From assembly GCA_910587095.1 (NCBI GenBank), contig CAJUMJ010000056.1:1-8445 (forward strand): DNA of 8,445 nucleotides, read 5' to 3'. Positions 5,986-8,445 of this stretch are shown here, piece by piece. A program made the translations under genes and the position numbers. Each line of letters starts with the position of its first letter. The stretch's first letter is position 1. Under the pieces are notes generated by a model. It saw only the letters and a list, made by a program, of their open reading frames with translations, made no database searches and had not been told where the DNA came from. This stretch comes from an uncultured Lachnospiraceae bacterium. GTDB taxonomy: Bacteria; Bacillota; Clostridia; Lachnospirales; Lachnospiraceae.

Positions 5986-6410
5986 CTGCGCAGCGTGATT
6001 TTACGGTAATCAAATCCCTTGGACAAATCCTTTTCAACGGTGATACGAATGCAGTCTTTTGGTAAAATTTCAAAAATCAACTCCGCCCACTCGATCAGAC
6101 AGACCCCGTCTCCGTAAAAGCACTCCTCGTATCCGATCTCCTCCATCTCCTCCACGTCACCGATGCGGTACACATCGAAGTGATAGAGCGGAAGTCTGCC
6201 CTCTTCATAGCTTTGCAAAATCGTAAAGGTGGGACTGTTCACCGGCTCTGCGATGCCAAGCCCCGCCGCAAATCCCTGCGTAAACACAGTTTTGCCCACG
6301 CCAAGATCTCCGACCAGCGTGTAAATCTCCCCGGGACCGGCTTTCTCGCCAAGGGACTTCCCATATGCAAATGTGTCCGCCGCACTGCGGCTCTCCCACA
6401 TCTCAGTCAT
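5982..6410 (-). CDS. tsaE: tRNA threonylcarbamoyladenosine biosynthesis ATPase TsaE
   Basis: TsaE is a P-loop ATPase that binds the TsaB-TsaD complex and is needed for repeated rounds of t6A synthesis in bacteria. The 142-residue product has the Walker A motif GDLGVGKT at 34-41. It also has NSPTFTI (58-64), the conserved LYHFDVYRI (75-83), EIGYEECF and the LIEWAE segment. All are standard for the family, and the length is normal. The start at 6410 is chosen because GGAGAA lies about 8 bases upstream; a TTG 18 bases earlier is in frame but has no clear site. The stop overlaps the possible tsaB GTG. It follows a 124-base spacer after the YcxB-like gene. Confidence 0.95.
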   Translation of the reverse strand: MTEMWESRSAADTFAYGKSLGEKAGPGEIYTLVGDLGVGKTVFTQGFAAGLGIAEPVNSPTFTILQSYEEGRLPLYHFDVYRIGDVEEMEEIGYEECFYGDGVCLIEWAELIFEILPKDCIRITVEKDLSKGFDYRKITLRR

Positions 6411-6534
6411 ATTATGTTCTCCGTACAAGAGATGCCTTGCCTTGACATCCTCTTACGAGGCTTGTGCCTTCCAAGGTTCTTCGGCCCCTTTTTGAGGCGT
6501 TCCCTGCTGTGCATCCGCTCTTCTTCCCCCGTTT

Positions 6535-7014
6535 TCATCCGCGGATTTTCACCTTCCCCGGCGGCATATGGGTGGAAATGATCTCGATCGCTTTCATTTT
6601 CCCGTCACCCAAATCCCTCTTCGGAAAAATGCAGGCGTTCACCGCCGTGGTGTAAACCACAATGCTCTTCGGCGTGGAAATGGCCTTGACCATGCCATCC
6701 CATGCCATCTGTTCCATGACACCGTCCTGTGATACCTGTATGCCCTCCTCCGTCAGCTTATAGTGGAGAGGCTTCCGAAAAGCCGGATTGGCCTTTGCCT
6801 GTGAAGCCGCCCGCAAAAAAAGCGTCCATGGCAGATAGAGCAGAATCACCAGAGCAATTATCAAAATGAGCGGTTGCCTGTTTGCCGCAAACAGAAACAG
6901 CATAAGCACACCCACAAGCGTCCCCATCAACCCGGGCAGCCGCGAATAGGTGTGCTGCAGCATATAGTCATATAAAATATTAGGTGTTATTTTAACGTCA
7001 AATTCGATTTCCAT
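6535..7014 (-). CDS. YcxB-like two-helix membrane protein
   Basis: This 159-residue protein has two hydrophobic segments at about residues 27-44 and 48-67, separated only by a short NRQP turn. A soluble C-terminal domain of about 90 residues follows, rich in beta-type sequence. The plan of a short N-terminal strand region, a helical hairpin and a C-terminal domain containing HYKLTEEGIQV matches the YcxB-like family, whose function is unknown. No SD-like sequence precedes the ATG. Instead a TATAAT box ends 10 bases upstream, so the message may be nearly leaderless. It lies upstream of tsaE on the same strand with a 124-base gap. Its base composition resembles the core genes, not the restriction-modification genes. 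Confidence 0.82.
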   Translation of the reverse strand: MEIEFDVKITPNILYDYMLQHTYSRLPGLMGTLVGVLMLFLFAANRQPLILIIALVILLYLPWTLFLRAASQAKANPAFRKPLHYKLTEEGIQVSQDGVMEQMAWDGMVKAISTPKSIVVYTTAVNACIFPKRDLGDGKMKAIEIISTHMPPGKVKIRG

Positions 7015-7024
7015 ACTGAAATCT

Positions 7025-7052
7025 ATTATACTAAAAATCCACGAAAGTGCAA
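7025..7052 (-). promoter_or_regulatory. Promoter of the YcxB-like gene, very close to the ATG
   Basis: On the minus strand a perfect -10 box TATAAT (7030-7025) follows TTGCAC (7052-7047, matching TTGACA at 3 of 6 positions) with a 16-base spacer. Only 10 bases separate the -10 box from the ATG at 7014. The start of transcription should therefore fall within about 3 bases of the start codon. This explains the missing ribosome binding site. Confidence 0.6.
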
Positions 7053-7115
7053 GCGAAATATAAATTGACTATTTTGCCCTCCTACAAAATGTTTTTCCAA
7101 TAGCTTCTAGCATTC

Positions 7116-7129
7116 ATAGCACCTGCTAT
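7116..7129. repeat. Short palindrome in AT-rich gap
   Basis: ATAGCA and TGCTAT form a 6-bp inverted repeat around a 2-base centre. It lies in the AT-rich, gene-free stretch (7015-7253) between the methyltransferase gene and the YcxB-like gene. It has no T-tract, so it is not a terminator. It could be a binding site for a dimeric regulator or chance in AT-rich DNA. I see nothing else definite in this gap apart from the promoter at its left end. Confidence 0.3.
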
Positions 7130-7253
7130 CTATTTTATTCATCCAACATTTTTAAATTATTAGTTCATTCACATAGTTGCTATCTTAATCCCTTAAACCC
7201 ATATCATTTGTAAATTTTCTTCCCTTCAACTTTCCACTAAAGTGCCCTCACTA

Positions 7254-7910
7254 TCATGCCATTTTATTTTGTACCTGCATAACTGTATGATTGGCATAGG
7301 TATCCCATGTTGGTTCATAGTCAGCTGATGCTTGATTTCCCCACATATCCCACCCTTCACGTATACCTCTTGCAAATAGTTCTATCCTTGGCCCCTGACT
7401 ACATGCTTCAATTATAGGTATAATTTCATCTGGTTTACGACTATGTTCTCTTTTAATAGCTCTTATCAAATTCACTTGGGATCTTGCTGGTGACAGTGTT
7501 CTATTTGGCGCACTCTTCTTTTTAATGCCAAACAAGAGAAGCTCTGTCACATTTCTAAAATAGAAGCCAACGCCTCGACCATCTGGTCCGCCATCCTTCC
7601 TTACTTTTTCCCAAACAATATTTCCTTTGTATTCAAATCCCCAAGCGTCCATAACAGCTAACCCGTCCGGAAGCAACGCATTAGGCACCCACAAATACAA
7701 ATGTGCTTTATCCCCAGCAATTTCCTCGATTGGGAGTCCTTTGATTTCCTCAAGTGTCATAGTTGCATATCTGTTAAGGCGTTTGTGTTCCGGCGCAACT
7801 TTACCCGTTCTATTTTGAAATTGCCACGGTGGATCTGCATAAATTGTATTATAATTTTTACCTTCAGTAAATTTCCGCAGTTCTTCTATAGTATTCATTA
7901 AGTCTGCCAT
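7254..7910 (-). CDS. MT-A70-type DNA N6-adenine methyltransferase
   Basis: This is a predicted S-adenosylmethionine-dependent enzyme that methylates adenine N6, here probably in DNA as the modification half of a restriction-modification pair. The 218-residue product has the catalytic DPPW motif at 26-29 (TIYADPPWQF) and HLYLWVPNALL. It also has GNIVWEKVRKDG, TELLLFGIKK and the classic MT-A70 ending RKPDEIIPIIEACSQGPRIELFARGIREGWDMWGNQ. It is essentially a catalytic core with no obvious added target-recognition domain. The ATG at 7910 has GGAAGGAT just upstream; a GTG at 7922 is an alternative adding 4 residues. Its 5' end overlaps the nuclease gene by 47 bases in another frame, implying coupled expression. 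The sequence is AT-richer than the core genes, suggesting transfer. The target sequence is not deducible here. Confidence 0.9.
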   Translation of the reverse strand: MADLMNTIEELRKFTEGKNYNTIYADPPWQFQNRTGKVAPEHKRLNRYATMTLEEIKGLPIEEIAGDKAHLYLWVPNALLPDGLAVMDAWGFEYKGNIVWEKVRKDGGPDGRGVGFYFRNVTELLLFGIKKKSAPNRTLSPARSQVNLIRAIKREHSRKPDEIIPIIEACSQGPRIELFARGIREGWDMWGNQASADYEPTWDTYANHTVMQVQNKMA

Positions 7911-8322
7911 ATCCTTCCACACATTCCTTTCTTATCCCTATCGCCAAAATTGGACAGCCCCCATTTCGACGTGAATCAAGCCTATAAGTCAATTTCCCAA
8001 TCCAAGTTGTACTGGCACCATATTTTTTTATTAAGGGCTTACCATTATTATCTTTTTCTCTTTTAAAAATTTCATTAAGTTCTTCACTTCTTGTTACAAT
8101 AACGCCCACATCTATTAACCCACAGTCAAAATATGTTCGCATTGCCAACAAATCTCGGTCAAATGTTTGATCCTTACTATTCCACTCCAAATCAAAAGCC
8201 ACTCTATTTTTTAGGAAATCAATGTTATGTCCATCAACATAGCCCTCTATCGTCTCCTCTTCATATGGAGCATCCGCAAATCTTCCTCTCCTCTGAGCAC
8301 TTTGCCTAGTGTACTGTATCAT
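7864..8322 (-). CDS. BglII/BstYI-like type II restriction endonuclease, short form
   Basis: A predicted PD-(D/E)XK-fold nuclease of 152 residues. The core HNIDFLKNRVAFDLEWNSKD (32-51) resembles the BglII/BstYI family. Its D35, D44 and E46 have the spacing of the BglII active-site residues D84, E93 and Q95; this alignment is my inference. Further family-like segments are FDRDLLAMRTYFD, LIDVGVIVTRSEEL, KYGASTTWIGKL and NGGCPILAIGI. Recognised relatives are about 200 residues or more, so roughly 50 N-terminal residues appear to be missing. The start follows an in-frame TGA directly, with GGTGA 7 bases upstream as a plausible ribosome binding site. It precedes and overlaps the methyltransferase gene. 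Whether it is active is unclear. Confidence 0.75.
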   Translation of the reverse strand: MIQYTRQSAQRRGRFADAPYEEETIEGYVDGHNIDFLKNRVAFDLEWNSKDQTFDRDLLAMRTYFDCGLIDVGVIVTRSEELNEIFKREKDNNGKPLIKKYGASTTWIGKLTYRLDSRRNGGCPILAIGIRKECVEGYGRLNEYYRRTAEIY

Positions 8323-8445
8323 TCACATTTCACCAAATAACTTGCTTGAATTTTCATCTGCCGTGTTGTCGTCGGTCAACGATGTCACCGCATCGACTCC
8401 CTCCTCCGCCTTGCAGAATGAAAATTCATTCTGCGTCATTTGGCT
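8323..8445 (-). CDS. Unidentified gene, C-terminal 40 codons only
   Basis: The frame is open from the right edge to a TGA at 8323-8325, giving 40 residues that end in NSSKLFGEM. The sequence is acidic and polar (EEGVDAVTSLTDDNTADENSSK) and looks like a flexible tail; I do not recognise it. An ATG lies at 8437-8439, so it could be a tiny protein, but entry from beyond the window is as likely. Its TGA is followed at once, in the same frame, by the ATG of the nuclease gene. It could therefore also be the upstream part of that gene cut off by a nonsense mutation. It is more GC-rich (about 50 percent) than the nuclease gene. Confidence 0.45.
   Translation of the reverse strand, partial: SQMTQNEFSFCKAEEGVDAVTSLTDDNTADENSSKLFGEM
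8413..8434. repeat. 22-base near-perfect palindrome inside the partial gene
   Basis: GCAGAATGAA and TTCATTCTGC form a perfect 10-bp inverted repeat around 2 central bases. It lies about 90 bases upstream of the nuclease start and within the coding frame of the partial gene. Such symmetry suits a dimeric DNA-binding protein, for example a controller protein of the restriction-modification pair, or an mRNA hairpin. No controller gene is visible in the window. Confidence 0.55.

Noticed and set aside
8323..8325. TGA read as selenocysteine or tryptophan to fuse the two frames
   Set aside because: No convincing SECIS-like hairpin follows the TGA. A GGTGA binding site at the right distance supports a normal stop followed by a new start.
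1..8445. CRISPR array, insertion sequence or prophage genes
   Set aside because: No regularly spaced direct repeats, transposase or integrase motifs, or phage structural genes were found on either strand.

Overview
The window looks like a chromosomal segment of a Lachnospiraceae-type member of the Clostridia. The evidence is a Gram-positive style of translation signals (AGGAGG-like ribosome binding sites), tRNA genes without an encoded CCA, a tsaE-tsaB-rimI cluster, and a small membrane-anchored protein resembling a family I associate with Lachnospiraceae. This placement is inferred from gene content; no search was run. All supported genes lie on the minus strand, so the natural reading direction runs from position 8445 down to 1.

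Right end (about 7250-8445): an AT-richer accessory segment. It carries the last 40 codons of an unidentified gene entering from the right edge. Next come a short BglII/BstYI-like restriction endonuclease gene and an overlapping MT-A70-type adenine methyltransferase gene. Together these look like a compact type II restriction-modification pair with the nuclease gene first. About 240 bp of AT-rich DNA without a gene separates it from the core genes.

Middle (about 3422-7052): a YcxB-like membrane protein whose promoter sits almost on its start codon. Then follow tsaE, tsaB and rimI, with stop/start codons overlapping at both tsa junctions. A small Cys-rich protein and rnz (RNase Z) come next, possibly from their own promoter. 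TsaE and TsaB act with TsaD in making the t6A modification of tRNA, and RNase Z trims tRNA 3' ends, so tRNA maturation is the common theme.

Positions 3114-3421 hold no credible gene. They contain a terminator-like hairpin and an elaborate nested inverted repeat directly after rnz, probably a dispersed intergenic repeat. Next is a compact set: a membrane-anchored protein of unknown function, tsaD and ispD, with only 3 bases between successive genes.

Left end (1-717): a very strong-looking promoter (phased A-tracts, TTGACA, 17-base spacer, extended TAGAAT) precedes tRNA-Ser(UGA) and tRNA-Ser(GGA). Three tandem hairpins, a boxA-like antitermination element and a structured leader follow. The first bases of the window match the 5' end of a 16S rRNA gene (AGAGAGTT on the minus strand). 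The two serine tRNAs therefore appear to sit at the head of an rRNA operon that runs out of the left edge. Both tRNAs lack an encoded CCA, which fits a need for RNase Z and a CCA-adding enzyme.
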